In this document: piece after piece, positions 9,496 through 18,202 of the stretch
Numbering within the stretch: position 1 is the stretch's first letter
How the letters are laid out: each line of letters starts with the position of its first letter
Assembly: GCF_030814815.1 (NCBI RefSeq)
Contig: NZ_JAUSVR010000008.1
Location: 62,001 to 126,000 of the forward strand
Source of the DNA: Ancylobacter amanitiformis
GTDB lineage: Bacteria; Pseudomonadota; Alphaproteobacteria; Rhizobiales; Xanthobacteraceae
Direction of reading: 5' to 3'
DNA: 64,000 bases
Notes under the pieces: model-generated
Told to the model about the DNA's origin: nothing
What the model saw: only the letters and a program-made list of their open reading frames with translations
Databases searched by the model: none
Made by a program: the position numbers and the translations under genes

Positions 9496-10764
9496 GTGCT
9501 CGATCTTCTTCCCGCTTTGCCGCAACTCTCGCTCGCCAAGGACAAGATCCGGGTGCTGCTGCTCGAAGGCGTCAATGACAGCGCCGTCGAGACCCTGACG
9601 GCGGCCGGCTATTCCAATGTCACGCGCCTGCCCAAGGCGCTGGACGGCGACGCCCTCAAGGACGCGATGAAGGGCGTGCACCTCATCGGCATCCGCTCGC
9701 GCACCCAGATCACCGCCGACATCCTTGAGGCGGCGGACCGGCTGATCGCCATTGGCTGCTTCAGTGTCGGCACCAACCAGGTGGATCTCGACGCCACGCG
9801 CGCGCAGGGCATCCCGGTGTTCAACGCGCCCTTCTCCAACACGCGCAGCGTCGCGGAACTGGTGATCGGCGAGATCGTCATGCTGCTGCGGCGGATTCCC
9901 GAGCGCTCGCGCGCCGCCCATGAAGGGCTGTGGGACAAGTCGGCCCATGACAGCCATGAAGTGCGCGGCAAGACGCTGGGCATTGTCGGCTACGGCAATA
10001 TCGGCAGCCAGCTGTCCAACCTCGCCGAGGCGATGGGCATGAAGGTGATCTATTTCGATCACATCGCCAAGCTGCGCCACGGCAATACCGAGCCGGTCGG
10101 CAGCCTGCACCAGCTGCTGGCGCAGAGCGATGTCGTCAGCCTGCACGTGCCGGAGACGGCGGCGACGCAGAACATGATCGGCGCGGCGGAATTCGCGGCG
10201 ATGAAGGACGGCGCCTATTTCATCAATAACAGCCGCGGCACGGTGGTCGATCTCGCCGCCCTTGCCGAGGCGCTCAAAGCCGGCCGGCTGCGCGGCGCGG
10301 CGGTGGATGTGTTCCCGGAGGAGCCCGGCTCCAACAAGGAGCGCTTCGTCTCGCCGCTGCAGGGTTTGGACAATGTCATCCTCACCCCGCATATCGGCGG
10401 CTCCACCGAGGAGGCGCAGGAGCGCATCGGCTCCGAGGTGGCGCGCAAGCTGGTGGATTACAGCGACAGCGGCTCCACCATGGGCGCGGTGAATTTCCCC
10501 GAGGTGCAGCTTCCCGGACGCCCGCTCGGCACGCGCTTCATCCAGGTGCAGCGCAACCTGCCGGGCATGCTCGGGCGGCTCAACGAGGTGCTGGCGCGCC
10601 ACCAGGTGAACATCGCCGCTCAGTATTACGAGACCTATGCCGATGTCGGCTATGTCGTGCTCGACGCGGATGCTTCCGCCGCCGACAGCGAGCGCGTGCT
10701 GGCCGACATCCGCAAGCTGGAGGGCACGATCCGCGCCCGGCTGCTCTACGAATACAAGGCGTGA
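9496..10764 (+). CDS. serA: D-3-phosphoglycerate dehydrogenase
   Basis: 422 residues from GTG 9496, which has GAAGGA 10 bp upstream; an in-frame ATG at 9436 would add an unrelated 20-residue leader. It matches the short E. coli-type SerA throughout: LSLAKDKIRVLLLEG start, IGCFSVGTNQVDLDA, Rossmann motif GIVGYGNIGSQ near 160, catalytic LTPHIGGST with His299, and a C-terminal ACT domain ending GTIRARLLYEYKA. It oxidises 3-phosphoglycerate to 3-phosphohydroxypyruvate, the first step of serine synthesis, and the ACT domain normally gives serine feedback inhibition. serB and serC are not adjacent. Confidence 0.95.
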   Translation: MLDLLPALPQLSLAKDKIRVLLLEGVNDSAVETLTAAGYSNVTRLPKALDGDALKDAMKGVHLIGIRSRTQITADILEAADRLIAIGCFSVGTNQVDLDATRAQGIPVFNAPFSNTRSVAELVIGEIVMLLRRIPERSRAAHEGLWDKSAHDSHEVRGKTLGIVGYGNIGSQLSNLAEAMGMKVIYFDHIAKLRHGNTEPVGSLHQLLAQSDVVSLHVPETAATQNMIGAAEFAAMKDGAYFINNSRGTVVDLAALAEALKAGRLRGAAVDVFPEEPGSNKERFVSPLQGLDNVILTPHIGGSTEEAQERIGSEVARKLVDYSDSGSTMGAVNFPEVQLPGRPLGTRFIQVQRNLPGMLGRLNEVLARHQVNIAAQYYETYADVGYVVLDADASAADSERVLADIRKLEGTIRARLLYEYKA

Positions 10765-10776
10765 GCGGGGCGCCCA

Positions 10777-10796
10777 CCGCCCGGCTGGTCGGGCGG
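10777..10796. terminator. Hairpin between convergent serA and DUF1254 gene
   Basis: CCGCCCG (10777-10783) pairs with CGGGCGG (10790-10796) across a 6-nt loop, between two converging genes. There is no clear U tract on either strand, so it is a weak terminator candidate. Confidence 0.35.
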
Positions 10797-10807
10797 CGAG
10801 GGCATGC

Positions 10808-12343
10808 TCAAGGCTGCGGCTCGAAGTCGCCCGGCCGCCAGGTCTGGTCGAACCACGGCTCCAGCGGGCCGTAGAGCCGCAGCAGCACGTTGTAGCCCTT
10901 GCCCGGCACGGTCTGCACCCAGTTGCCTTCATGGCCGGCCGGCGCGGTCGGGCCGAACCAGACGGTGGCGCCGCCGTCGGCGTTCGTCCTGAGGTCGGGT
11001 CGCGTGCTGTCGACGCCGGCCAGCTTCTGGTCGGTGGGCAGCAGCGAACGCGTGTTGTTGTCATAGGCGGTGAAGGCCCAGAAGGCGTTCACCGGCACCG
11101 GGCCGGGCAGCGTCACCGAATAGGTGCGGGCGCCGTCGAGATACTCGCCCTTCGCGTCGCGCAGACCCAGCGCATAGGCCGAGCCGGTGCCTGGCTGGGC
11201 CTGCGTCATCGCCGGGGTTATGCCGGTGGCGTAGTAGAAGAACATGGTGCGGGCGTCGAGCAGGCGCGCGGCGCCGTCGAGGAAGCGGTAGCTGCCGCCG
11301 ATGAAGGCGGTGAGCCATTGCCGGTCGCTGTAGATCTTCGCCGCCGGGTCGCGCGAGGCGAACAGGTCGGCGCGGGCGATGCCGTTCGCCACGGCCACCG
11401 AATCGCTGAGGATCGCCTTCAGCCGCGCGTCCGGCGCGAAGGGCTGGCCCTTCTTGATGCCGATCGCCGCATAGAGGCCGACCTCGTCGGGATCGACCCA
11501 GTTGGCCGGCTCGTTCTGCACCACGCCGTTCAGCTCCTCAAAGAAGCTGAAATCGTTGGCGCTGATCGTGTTGAACCTGCGGCCGGACAGGTTGACGAAC
11601 GTGGTCGCCGGCGGCTTGGCCGCATCGGCGAGCGGAAACACGGCCGCTTCCGCCTTCACCCCGGCCACGGCGGCGGCGACATCGCCCTTCTCGACGAAGG
11701 CGCGATAGAACACGGCCACCCGGTTGGTGCGCGGCCTGGCGATGTGGAAACCCATCCGCGGCAGCGGGCCCGTATAGCCCGGCGGCACGAACAGGTAGTT
11801 GCCACCGCGCCCCTGGTCGGGGCCGGTCAGGCCCACATCGGTCACCCAGCGGAAATCGGCGTCGTCCGCCGGCCCGAGCACGCGCGGGGGCACCCGCACC
11901 ACCATTGGCCCCGCGTTCAGATCGAGGCAGAACAGGGTGTAGACCGTCGTCGTGTTGGCGGTGAGGAAGAGCGAGCGCGCGTCGAGCAGATCCTCAGAAA
12001 TGCCGATGCCCCCGTTGGCCTTCACGCCCGCCTCGTCCAGTCCCCGGCAGGCGGCATAGACCGAGGTGGCAGAAATGCCCCTCAGGAAGGCATCGATGCC
12101 GCGGGTGAAGTCGATCTGGTCACGCAGCAACTGGACCGTCTGCGCGTCGGGGGCGCCATCCTTGAAGCGCAGCGTGCCGATGCGGGTCTCGACCGTGTCG
12201 GGCGTGAGGATCTTCGCGGGCACGTCCGGGGCGTAGCGCGGCGCAGTGCTGGTGGTCGTCGTCTGCGCCTGCGCCAATGCCGGTACGAGGGCGAGCAACG
12301 TGGCGAGAACGCCGGCCGTGAGATGGCGGGAAGGCGCAATCAT
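10808..12343 (-). CDS. Exported DUF1254/DUF1214 domain protein
   Basis: 511 residues from ATG 12343, which has GAGG about 9 bp upstream; an alternative in-frame start at 12367 adds eight residues. A signal peptide (LATLLALVPALAQAQ) indicates export. The body has the DUF1254 half (around GIDAFLRGISATSVYAACRG and PMVVRVPPRVLG) followed by DUF1214 (LPGPVPVNAFWAFTAYDNNT and NWVQTVPGKGYNVLLRLYGP). These paired domains are common in Proteobacteria and their biochemical role is unknown. It is monocistronic, convergent with serA. Confidence 0.88.
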   Translation of the reverse strand: MIAPSRHLTAGVLATLLALVPALAQAQTTTTSTAPRYAPDVPAKILTPDTVETRIGTLRFKDGAPDAQTVQLLRDQIDFTRGIDAFLRGISATSVYAACRGLDEAGVKANGGIGISEDLLDARSLFLTANTTTVYTLFCLDLNAGPMVVRVPPRVLGPADDADFRWVTDVGLTGPDQGRGGNYLFVPPGYTGPLPRMGFHIARPRTNRVAVFYRAFVEKGDVAAAVAGVKAEAAVFPLADAAKPPATTFVNLSGRRFNTISANDFSFFEELNGVVQNEPANWVDPDEVGLYAAIGIKKGQPFAPDARLKAILSDSVAVANGIARADLFASRDPAAKIYSDRQWLTAFIGGSYRFLDGAARLLDARTMFFYYATGITPAMTQAQPGTGSAYALGLRDAKGEYLDGARTYSVTLPGPVPVNAFWAFTAYDNNTRSLLPTDQKLAGVDSTRPDLRTNADGGATVWFGPTAPAGHEGNWVQTVPGKGYNVLLRLYGPLEPWFDQTWRPGDFEPQP

Positions 12344-12570
12344 GCGTGCGGGCCTCACGCGCGCCATCCCACCGGCCGCACCGAGGCCGGCTTTCGCGGC
12401 ACGCCCGGGCGCGGCAGGCGAACCGTCCCTCTTCTACCACAGGGGACGGGCCGTCGGCTTGATATCCCGCAACGCTTTCTTGACAGCTCGGGACACGAAC
12501 TGTCCCGACCCACTCCACAATCCCGACGCAGCAAGGCGTTCGCATGCGCGGATAACGCGGTGCGACCGAT

Positions 12571-14913
12571 CTAGCGCCGCTTGAAGGCGTCGAGCAGCGC
12601 GGCGCCGAGCGCGCCCTGCGTCTCGCGCGGGGCGGGCTTTGCTGCGGCGGGCTTTGGCGCCGCACCGTGTCCGCTCGTACCCTGCGCCTCGCGCGGGCCC
12701 TGCTCGGGCTGGCCCGCCCCGCGGGCTCCGGCGGCGGCGTCCTTGCGCATCGATAGCGAGATGCGCTTGCGCTTGATGTCGATTTCCAGCACCCGCACCT
12801 TCACCACATCGCCCACCTTCACCACCTCGTGCGCGTCCTTGATGAAGCGGTCGGCGAGTTGGGAGACGTGCACCAGCCCGTCCTGGTGCACGCCGATATC
12901 GACGAAGGCACCGAAGGCGGCGACGTTGGTCACGGTGCCTTCCAGCTCCATGCCGGGCGTGAGGTCCTTCATGTCGTCGATGCCATCCGCGAAGGTGGCG
13001 GTCTTGAAGGCCGGGCGCGGGTCGCGGCCGGGCTTGTCCAGTTCGGCGATGATGTCGCGCACGGTGGGCAGGCCGAAGCGCTCGTCGACGAAATCGCGTG
13101 GATTGAGCGAGGACAGGGCGGCGCTGTCGCCCATCAGCGTGCGCAGGTCGCGCCCGCACGCCTTGACGATCTTGCGGGCGACGCCATAGGCCTCCGGATG
13201 CACCGAGGAGGCGTCGAGCGGCTCGGCGCCGTCGCGGATGCGCAGGAAGCCGGCGCATTGCTCGAACGTGCGCGGCCCGAGCCGTGTGACATCCAGCAGC
13301 TGCTTGCGGTTGCCAAACGGGCCGTTGGCATCGCGATGGGCGACGATGGCCTCGGCCAGCGCGGTGCCGAGGCCCGAGACGCGCGCCAGCAGCGAGGCGG
13401 AGGCGGTGTTGAGATCGACGCCGACCGCGTTCACCGCATCTTCCACGACAGCGTCGAGCGCGCGGGCGAGGTGATACTGGTCCACATCATGCTGGTACTG
13501 GCCGACGCCGATCGATTTCGGCTCGATCTTGACGAGTTCGGCCAGCGGATCCTGCAGGCGGCGGGCAATGGAGACCGCGCCGCGCAGCGAGACGTCAAGA
13601 GTGGGGAATTCCATCGCCGCGGCCTCGGAGGCCGAATAGACCGAGGCGCCAGCCTCCGACACCACGACCTTGATCGGCTTGGGCGGCGGCAGATCACCCA
13701 GCATCTCCGCCACCAGCTTCTCGGTCTCGCGGCTGCCGGTGCCATTGCCGATGGCCACCAGCTCCACCTTGTGCAGGCGGATGAGGCGCGCCAGTTCGCC
13801 TTGCGTGCCGCGCACATCGTTCTTCGGCGGGAAGGGATAGACCGTGGTCGTGGCCACCAGCTTGCCAGTGCCGTCGATAATGGCGACCTTGACGCCGGTG
13901 CGGATGCCGGGATCGAGCCCCATGGTGGCGCGCGAGCCGGCCGGTGCCGTGAGCAGCAGGTCCTTGAGATTGCGGGCGAACACATTGATCGCCTCGGTCT
14001 CCGCCCTCATGCGCAGGTCCGTCATCAGGTCGAGCGAGAGGTGCAGCGCGAGCTTCACCCGCCAGGTCCAGCCGGCCACCTCCATCAGCCAGGCATCGCC
14101 GGGCAGGGTGGCGCCGATCGAATAGGCCTCCGCGATCATGCGCACCACGGGCTTGAGCGGGCGCGGATCCTCGGCATCGACCTCGATCTCCAGCGTCAGC
14201 ATGTCCTCGTTGCGGCCGCGCAGCATGGCCAGCGCGCGGTGGCTGGGCACATTGGCCCATTTTTCAACATGGTCGAAATAGTCGGAGAACTTGGCCCCGG
14301 CCTCCGCTTTGCCCTCGACCAGCCGGGCCCGCAGGCTGGCATTCTGCCGCAGATACCCGCGCAGCCGGCCCAGCAGCTCGGCATTCTGCGCGAACTGCTC
14401 GGAGATGATGTCGCGCGCGCCGTCCAGCGCGGCTTTGACGTCGGCCACCCCGTCGGTGAGATAGGCCTGTGCCAGTTCGGCCGGCACATGCGCGCGGTTG
14501 GCGAGAATGGTCTCCGCCAGCGGACCGAGCCCGCGCTCGCGGGCGATCTCCGCCTTGTTGCGGCGCTTGGGCTTGTAGGGGAGATAAATATCTTCCAGCT
14601 CCGCCTTGGTCGCGGCACCGAGGATGGAGGTTTCCAGCTCGGGGGTGAGCTTTTCCAGCTGGCGGATGGCTTGCAGGATGGCGCCGCGCCGGGCTTCCAG
14701 CTCGCGCAGGTAGATCAACCGCTCGCCCAGCTGGCGCAGCTGGGTGTCGTCCAGCCCGTCGGTCGCTTCCTTGCGGTAGCGGGCGATGAAGGGAACGGTC
14801 GCGCCCTCGTCCAAGAGGGCGATGGCGGCCTGCGCCTGCTGCGGGCGCGCGCCGATCTCGCCGGCAATCTGCCGGGCGATGCGGTCGGCGAGGGAAGAGG
14901 TATCGGCGGTCAT
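12571..14913 (-). CDS. tex: RNA-binding transcriptional accessory protein Tex
   Basis: 780 residues from ATG 14913, beginning [20 protein letters not shown]; longer readings upstream have no family similarity. It shows the Tex order: N-terminal helical domain with [20 protein letters not shown], YqgF/RuvC-like domain ([20 protein letters not shown]), helix-hairpin-helix pair ([16 protein letters not shown]) and an S1 RNA-binding domain from about residue 650 ([20 protein letters not shown]). The C-terminal tail is Ala/Pro/Gly rich. Tex contacts RNA polymerase and nucleic acid, and is broadly conserved. Divergent from glsA. Confidence 0.95.
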   Translation of the reverse strand: MTADTSSLADRIARQIAGEIGARPQQAQAAIALLDEGATVPFIARYRKEATDGLDDTQLRQLGERLIYLRELEARRGAILQAIRQLEKLTPELETSILGAATKAELEDIYLPYKPKRRNKAEIARERGLGPLAETILANRAHVPAELAQAYLTDGVADVKAALDGARDIISEQFAQNAELLGRLRGYLRQNASLRARLVEGKAEAGAKFSDYFDHVEKWANVPSHRALAMLRGRNEDMLTLEIEVDAEDPRPLKPVVRMIAEAYSIGATLPGDAWLMEVAGWTWRVKLALHLSLDLMTDLRMRAETEAINVFARNLKDLLLTAPAGSRATMGLDPGIRTGVKVAIIDGTGKLVATTTVYPFPPKNDVRGTQGELARLIRLHKVELVAIGNGTGSRETEKLVAEMLGDLPPPKPIKVVVSEAGASVYSASEAAAMEFPTLDVSLRGAVSIARRLQDPLAELVKIEPKSIGVGQYQHDVDQYHLARALDAVVEDAVNAVGVDLNTASASLLARVSGLGTALAEAIVAHRDANGPFGNRKQLLDVTRLGPRTFEQCAGFLRIRDGAEPLDASSVHPEAYGVARKIVKACGRDLRTLMGDSAALSSLNPRDFVDERFGLPTVRDIIAELDKPGRDPRPAFKTATFADGIDDMKDLTPGMELEGTVTNVAAFGAFVDIGVHQDGLVHVSQLADRFIKDAHEVVKVGDVVKVRVLEIDIKRKRISLSMRKDAAAGARGAGQPEQGPREAQGTSGHGAAPKPAAAKPAPRETQGALGAALLDAFKRR

Positions 14914-15002
14914 GCGGCTCACGGAATCGCTGGCGGGGCCAGCCAGAATAGTCAGCCGCGCGGGCAAAGGCCACGCCGGTCGGCCGGATCGCCGCATAAG
15001 CG

Positions 15003-15049
15003 ATACCCCGGCACCGTTCGCGGCGCCGCGCTCCGGCGTGCCGGGGTAT
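15003..15049. promoter_or_regulatory. Perfect 11-bp inverted repeat in the tex/glsA intergenic region
   Basis: ATACCCCGGCA (15003-15013) is the exact reverse complement of TGCCGGGGTAT (15039-15049), with 25 bp between. The 316-bp gene-free stretch 14914-15229 otherwise shows nothing recognisable. It lies between divergent promoters, so it may be an operator or an mRNA hairpin in the glsA leader. Confidence 0.5.
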
Positions 15050-15229
15050 TCATGCGGCCGGATGGGCCCAAGGTCCGCCCGCCCGCCGGCGCGAGCGTTC
15101 GCCCGCGAGCATTCGCCAAAGCGTTTGCCGGGCGCCACGGCCCGCCATTTGCACGCTGGCGGGCGGGTCCGGGCTTGCGCTATGGCTCGCATTGTCCACA
15201 GCCGCCAGAAATCGGGGAGGCCGCCCGTC

Positions 15230-16156
15230 GTGCCTGATATCGACCTCATCGTCCGCGAAATCGCCGAGGAAATGCGGGCCCGGCCCGATCGCGGCGATGT
15301 CGCCACCTATATTCCCGAACTGGCCCGCGTCGACCCGGCCGCGTTCGCGCTCGCGGTGGTGGATGTCGATGGCCATGTCGCGGTGGGGGGCGACGCGGAT
15401 GTCGCCTTCTCCATCCAGAGCATATCCAAGGTGTTCACCCTGACGCTGGCCCTGGGCAAGGTGGGCAACCGGCTGTGGGAGCGGGTGGGGCGCGAGCCCT
15501 CGGGCAGCCCGTTCAACTCCATCGTGCAGCTGGAGAACGAGCGCGGCATTCCGCGCAACCCGTTCATCAATGCCGGGGCGATCGCGGTGACCGACGTCAT
15601 CCTGTCCGGCCACCAGCCGAAGGAGGCGCTCGGCGAGATCCTGCGCTTCATGCGCTTTCTCGCCGACGATCCCACCATCTCGATGGACGATGCGGTGGCG
15701 GCGTCCGAGCAGCGCACCGGCTTCCGCAACCGGGCGCTGGCCAATTACATGAAGGCGTTCGGCGTGCTGGAGAACCCGGTGGACTACACGCTGGGCGTCT
15801 ATTTTCACCACTGCGCCATTGCCATGTCCTGCCGGCAGCTGGCGCTGGCGGGGCGTTTCCTCGCCCATGGCGGGCGAAATCCCGCGACGGGGCATTCCGT
15901 GGTCTCGCCCGAGCGCGCCCGGCGCATCAACGCCATCATGATGACGTGCGGCCATTATGACGGGTCGGGCGAGTTCGCCTATCGTGTCGGCCTGCCGGGC
16001 AAGAGCGGGGTGGGGGGCGGCATCCTGGCCATCGCGCCGCGCAAGGCCTCCATCGCGGTGTGGTCGCCGGGGCTGGATGCCAGCGGCAACTCGCATCTGG
16101 GGCGGATCGCGCTCGAACGCCTCGCCCAGCGGCTGGGCTGGTCGGTGTTCGGCTGA
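15230..16156 (+). CDS. glsA: Glutaminase
   Basis: 308 residues from GTG 15230, chosen because GGGGAGG (15214-15220) sits 9 bp upstream and because the length then equals the usual 308 residues. An ATG at 15182 would add 16 residues. The beta-lactamase-like active-site motif SISK gives nucleophile Ser64 and Lys67. [29 protein letters not shown] and [12 protein letters not shown] are family signatures. It hydrolyses glutamine to glutamate and ammonia in the cytoplasm. It lies two genes from glnII, so glutamine synthesis and breakdown are neighbours here. In other bacteria glutaminase also contributes to acid resistance. Confidence 0.95.
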   Translation: MPDIDLIVREIAEEMRARPDRGDVATYIPELARVDPAAFALAVVDVDGHVAVGGDADVAFSIQSISKVFTLTLALGKVGNRLWERVGREPSGSPFNSIVQLENERGIPRNPFINAGAIAVTDVILSGHQPKEALGEILRFMRFLADDPTISMDDAVAASEQRTGFRNRALANYMKAFGVLENPVDYTLGVYFHHCAIAMSCRQLALAGRFLAHGGRNPATGHSVVSPERARRINAIMMTCGHYDGSGEFAYRVGLPGKSGVGGGILAIAPRKASIAVWSPGLDASGNSHLGRIALERLAQRLGWSVFG

Positions 16157-16304
16157 TCGGGGCACCGCGGGATGGCGGGCCGCCGCGGGATGGAAGGCGG
16201 AAAGCGGGCCGAGGGGAGGAAGAGGGCCGGGCGTAAAGACGCTGGTCCTCTTCAGTGCTCAAAAACAGGGCGCGTCGCGCATAGAGATGTCATCGGCTGC
16301 GCGG

Positions 16305-16493
16305 TCAGTTCTTCGGGTTGCGCTCTTCCTTCATGGCTTCCTCATGGTACCAGCTGCCGAAGGCCACGCTGGCGAGGTTGGCCGGCATCTCGGCCGTCTG
16401 GCGGGCCACGGCCTGACGCGCGGCAAGGCCGGCGCGGCCACCGGTGGGGAACTGGACGATCTGGGCGCTCTCGCGCTGGGTCGGGCTATTCAT
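16305..16493 (-). CDS. gstI: DUF2735 small protein, probable glutamine synthetase II translational inhibitor (GstI-like)
   Basis: 62 residues from ATG 16493, with AGGAG 7-8 bp upstream in the minus orientation. It begins MNSPTQRESAQIVQFPTGGR and contains VAFGSWYHEEAM, both typical of the Rhizobiales DUF2735 family. In Rhizobium leguminosarum GstI is a protein of about this size encoded next to glnII that represses glnII mRNA translation. Here the gene diverges from glnII across 451 bp, which supports the assignment. The longer in-frame ATG at 16544 lacks a ribosome site. Confidence 0.75.
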   Translation of the reverse strand: MNSPTQRESAQIVQFPTGGRAGLAARQAVARQTAEMPANLASVAFGSWYHEEAMKEERNPKN

Positions 16494-16688
16494 TGTGTTT
16501 CTCCTTATTGGGCTGCGCGTTCCCGCGTCAGCCACCAATGGCAATATAGCATCTTATGCATGGCGTTTGCGCAATATGCATATTTTGAGATCACAAGAAG
16601 ATCAAAATTTGTGCAGTGCCGAACGCATCTGCGATGGGCGCTGGTTCAACGCGGGATGAGCCATGCGGGTTCCTCCGCCCGCTGCGGT

Positions 16689-16707
16689 GCACCCGGCGCG
16701 TGGGTGC
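16689..16707. promoter_or_regulatory. Enhancer-like inverted repeat upstream of glnII
   Basis: GCACCC (16689-16694) and GGGTGC (16702-16707) are inverted arms 7 bp apart, about 125 bp upstream of the -24 element. The half-sites resemble NtrC half-sites (GCACC/GGTGC) but the spacing differs from the classic NtrC box, so NtrC binding is only a suggestion. Confidence 0.4.
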
Positions 16708-16829
16708 GGCCGGGCCGCGCCAAGCCGCGTGAATTCAGGCGAATCGCCATGGCGCGGGACCCCGGCGCGCGCCGCCGCCGGTTGCCGCCCGGGCGAATGC
16801 AAGGCCCGGCGCGACGGGTCGGGGCGAAT

Positions 16830-16845
16830 TGGCACGCGGCATGCT
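16830..16845 (+). promoter_or_regulatory. Sigma-54 (RpoN) promoter of glnII
   Basis: TGGCACG-CGGC-ATGC at 16830-16844 matches the -24/-12 consensus TGGCACG-N4-TTGC at all but one position, with the correct 10-bp GG-to-GC spacing. It lies about 100 bp before the glnII start. glnII genes of rhizobia are known NtrC/RpoN targets. Confidence 0.8.
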
Positions 16846-16944
16846 TGTAGGATCGATAGCCGTTGACGGTCGATCCTTCCTCACGCGGCCGGCAGAGCGA
16901 CGTGGGTTCTTCGGCACCCGGTCACAAGCTATGAGAGACACGCA

Positions 16945-17979
16945 ATGACGAAGTACAAACTCGAGTACATCTGGCTCGACGGTTACAAGCCGACGCCGAA
17001 CCTGCGTGGCAAGACGCAGATCAAGGAATTCGACCACTTCCCCACGCTCGAGGAACTGCCTCTCTGGGGTTTCGACGGTTCGTCCACCATGCAGGCCGAG
17101 GGCCGCAGCTCCGATTGCGTGCTGAAGCCGGTCGCGGTCTATCCCGACCCGGCCCGCAAGAACGGCGCCCTGGTGATGTGCGAAGTCATGATGCCGGACG
17201 GCGTCACCCCGCACGCCACCAATGCCCGGGCCACCATCCTGGACGATGAAGGCGCCTGGTTCGGCTTCGAGCAGGAATATTTCTTCTACAAGGACGGCCG
17301 TCCGCTCGGCTTCCCCGAGCATGGCTATCCCGCTCCGCAGGGTCCCTACTATACCGGCGTCGGCTTCAAGAATGTCGGCGACGTGGCCCGCGAGATCGTC
17401 GAGGAGCACCTTGAGCTCTGCCTGGAAGCTGGCATCAACCACGAAGGCATCAACGCGGAAGTCGCGAAGGGTCAGTGGGAATTCCAGATTTTCGGCAAGG
17501 GCTCCAAGAAGGCCGCCGACGAGGTGTGGATGGCCCGCTACCTCCTGCTGCGCCTGACCGAGCAGTATGGCGTCGACATCGAGTTCCACTGCAAGCCGCT
17601 CGGCGACACCGACTGGAACGGCTCGGGCATGCATGCCAACTTCTCGACCAAGTACCTGCGCGAAGTCGGCGGCAAGGACTATTTCGAGGCGCTGATGGCC
17701 GCCTTCGAGAAGAACCTGGACGACCACATCGCCGTGTACGGCCCGGACAACCACCTGCGCCTGACCGGCAAGCACGAGACGGCGCCGTGGAACAAGTTCA
17801 GCTATGGCGTCGCCGATCGCGGCGCGTCGATCCGCGTGCCCCACTCGTTCATCAAGAACGACTACAAGGGCTACCTTGAGGATCGCCGCCCGAACTCGCA
17901 GGGCGACCCCTATGCGATCGCGTCCCAGATCCTGAAGACGGTTTCGGAAGTCCCGACCAAGGCCGCCGTCGCGGCGTGA
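16945..17979 (+). CDS. glnII: Glutamine synthetase type II (eukaryote-like GSII)
   Basis: 344 residues, the length of bacterial GSII rather than the roughly 470 of GlnA. Beta-grasp domain motifs are LPLWGFDGSSTMQAEGRSSD. The catalytic domain has GFEQEYFFYKDGRPLGFP, GPYYTGVGF, NAEVAKGQWEFQIFG, GMHANFSTKYLRE and the late SFIKNDYKGYLEDRRP. It makes glutamine from glutamate, ammonia and ATP as a cytoplasmic oligomer. GSII is not adenylylated; control in rhizobia is by NtrC-dependent transcription and by GstI, and both elements appear here. A clear terminator follows. Confidence 0.96.
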   Translation: MTKYKLEYIWLDGYKPTPNLRGKTQIKEFDHFPTLEELPLWGFDGSSTMQAEGRSSDCVLKPVAVYPDPARKNGALVMCEVMMPDGVTPHATNARATILDDEGAWFGFEQEYFFYKDGRPLGFPEHGYPAPQGPYYTGVGFKNVGDVAREIVEEHLELCLEAGINHEGINAEVAKGQWEFQIFGKGSKKAADEVWMARYLLLRLTEQYGVDIEFHCKPLGDTDWNGSGMHANFSTKYLREVGGKDYFEALMAAFEKNLDDHIAVYGPDNHLRLTGKHETAPWNKFSYGVADRGASIRVPHSFIKNDYKGYLEDRRPNSQGDPYAIASQILKTVSEVPTKAAVAA

Positions 17980-18055
17980 TCTTCCAGTGGGGTGCCGCGC
18001 TTGCGCGCCGCCTTGCGCTTCTCCCGAACTCCCGGACGGGCTGACCGTCTGCCTC

Positions 18056-18092
18056 AAGCCAGTCCCGGAAACGGGGCTGGCTTTTGTTTGTT
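18056..18092 (+). terminator. Rho-independent terminator of glnII
   Basis: AAGCCAG..CCCG (18056-18067) pairs with CGGG..CTGGCTT (18072-18083) around a GAAA tetraloop, followed by the T-rich tract TTTTGTTTGTT. Confidence 0.9.
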
Positions 18093-18202
18093 CAGGCCGA
18101 TCCTGTTGCCGACCCGGCGCCGGCCCTTTATCCGCATGTCGCGTCAGGGCTGGCTCTATCCGGGATTGCCTCCGGCGCGGGAGCGAGGGGCGCGCGCTCG
18201 CC

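Larger units (their letters stand above)
16494..16944. promoter_or_regulatory. Divergent gstI-glnII regulatory region
   Basis: A 451-bp gene-free region. The gstI-proximal half (about 16535-16615) is strikingly AT rich for this genome and contains two ATGCAT copies, one inside the palindrome ATATGCATAT, suggesting the gstI promoter. The glnII-proximal half holds a GCACCC/GGGTGC inverted repeat and a sigma-54 promoter, each listed separately. Confidence 0.6.

Noticed and set aside
16689-16707. Canonical NtrC box upstream of glnII
   Set aside because: Half-sites fit but the arm spacing is wrong for the classic box, so I list it only as an enhancer-like repeat.
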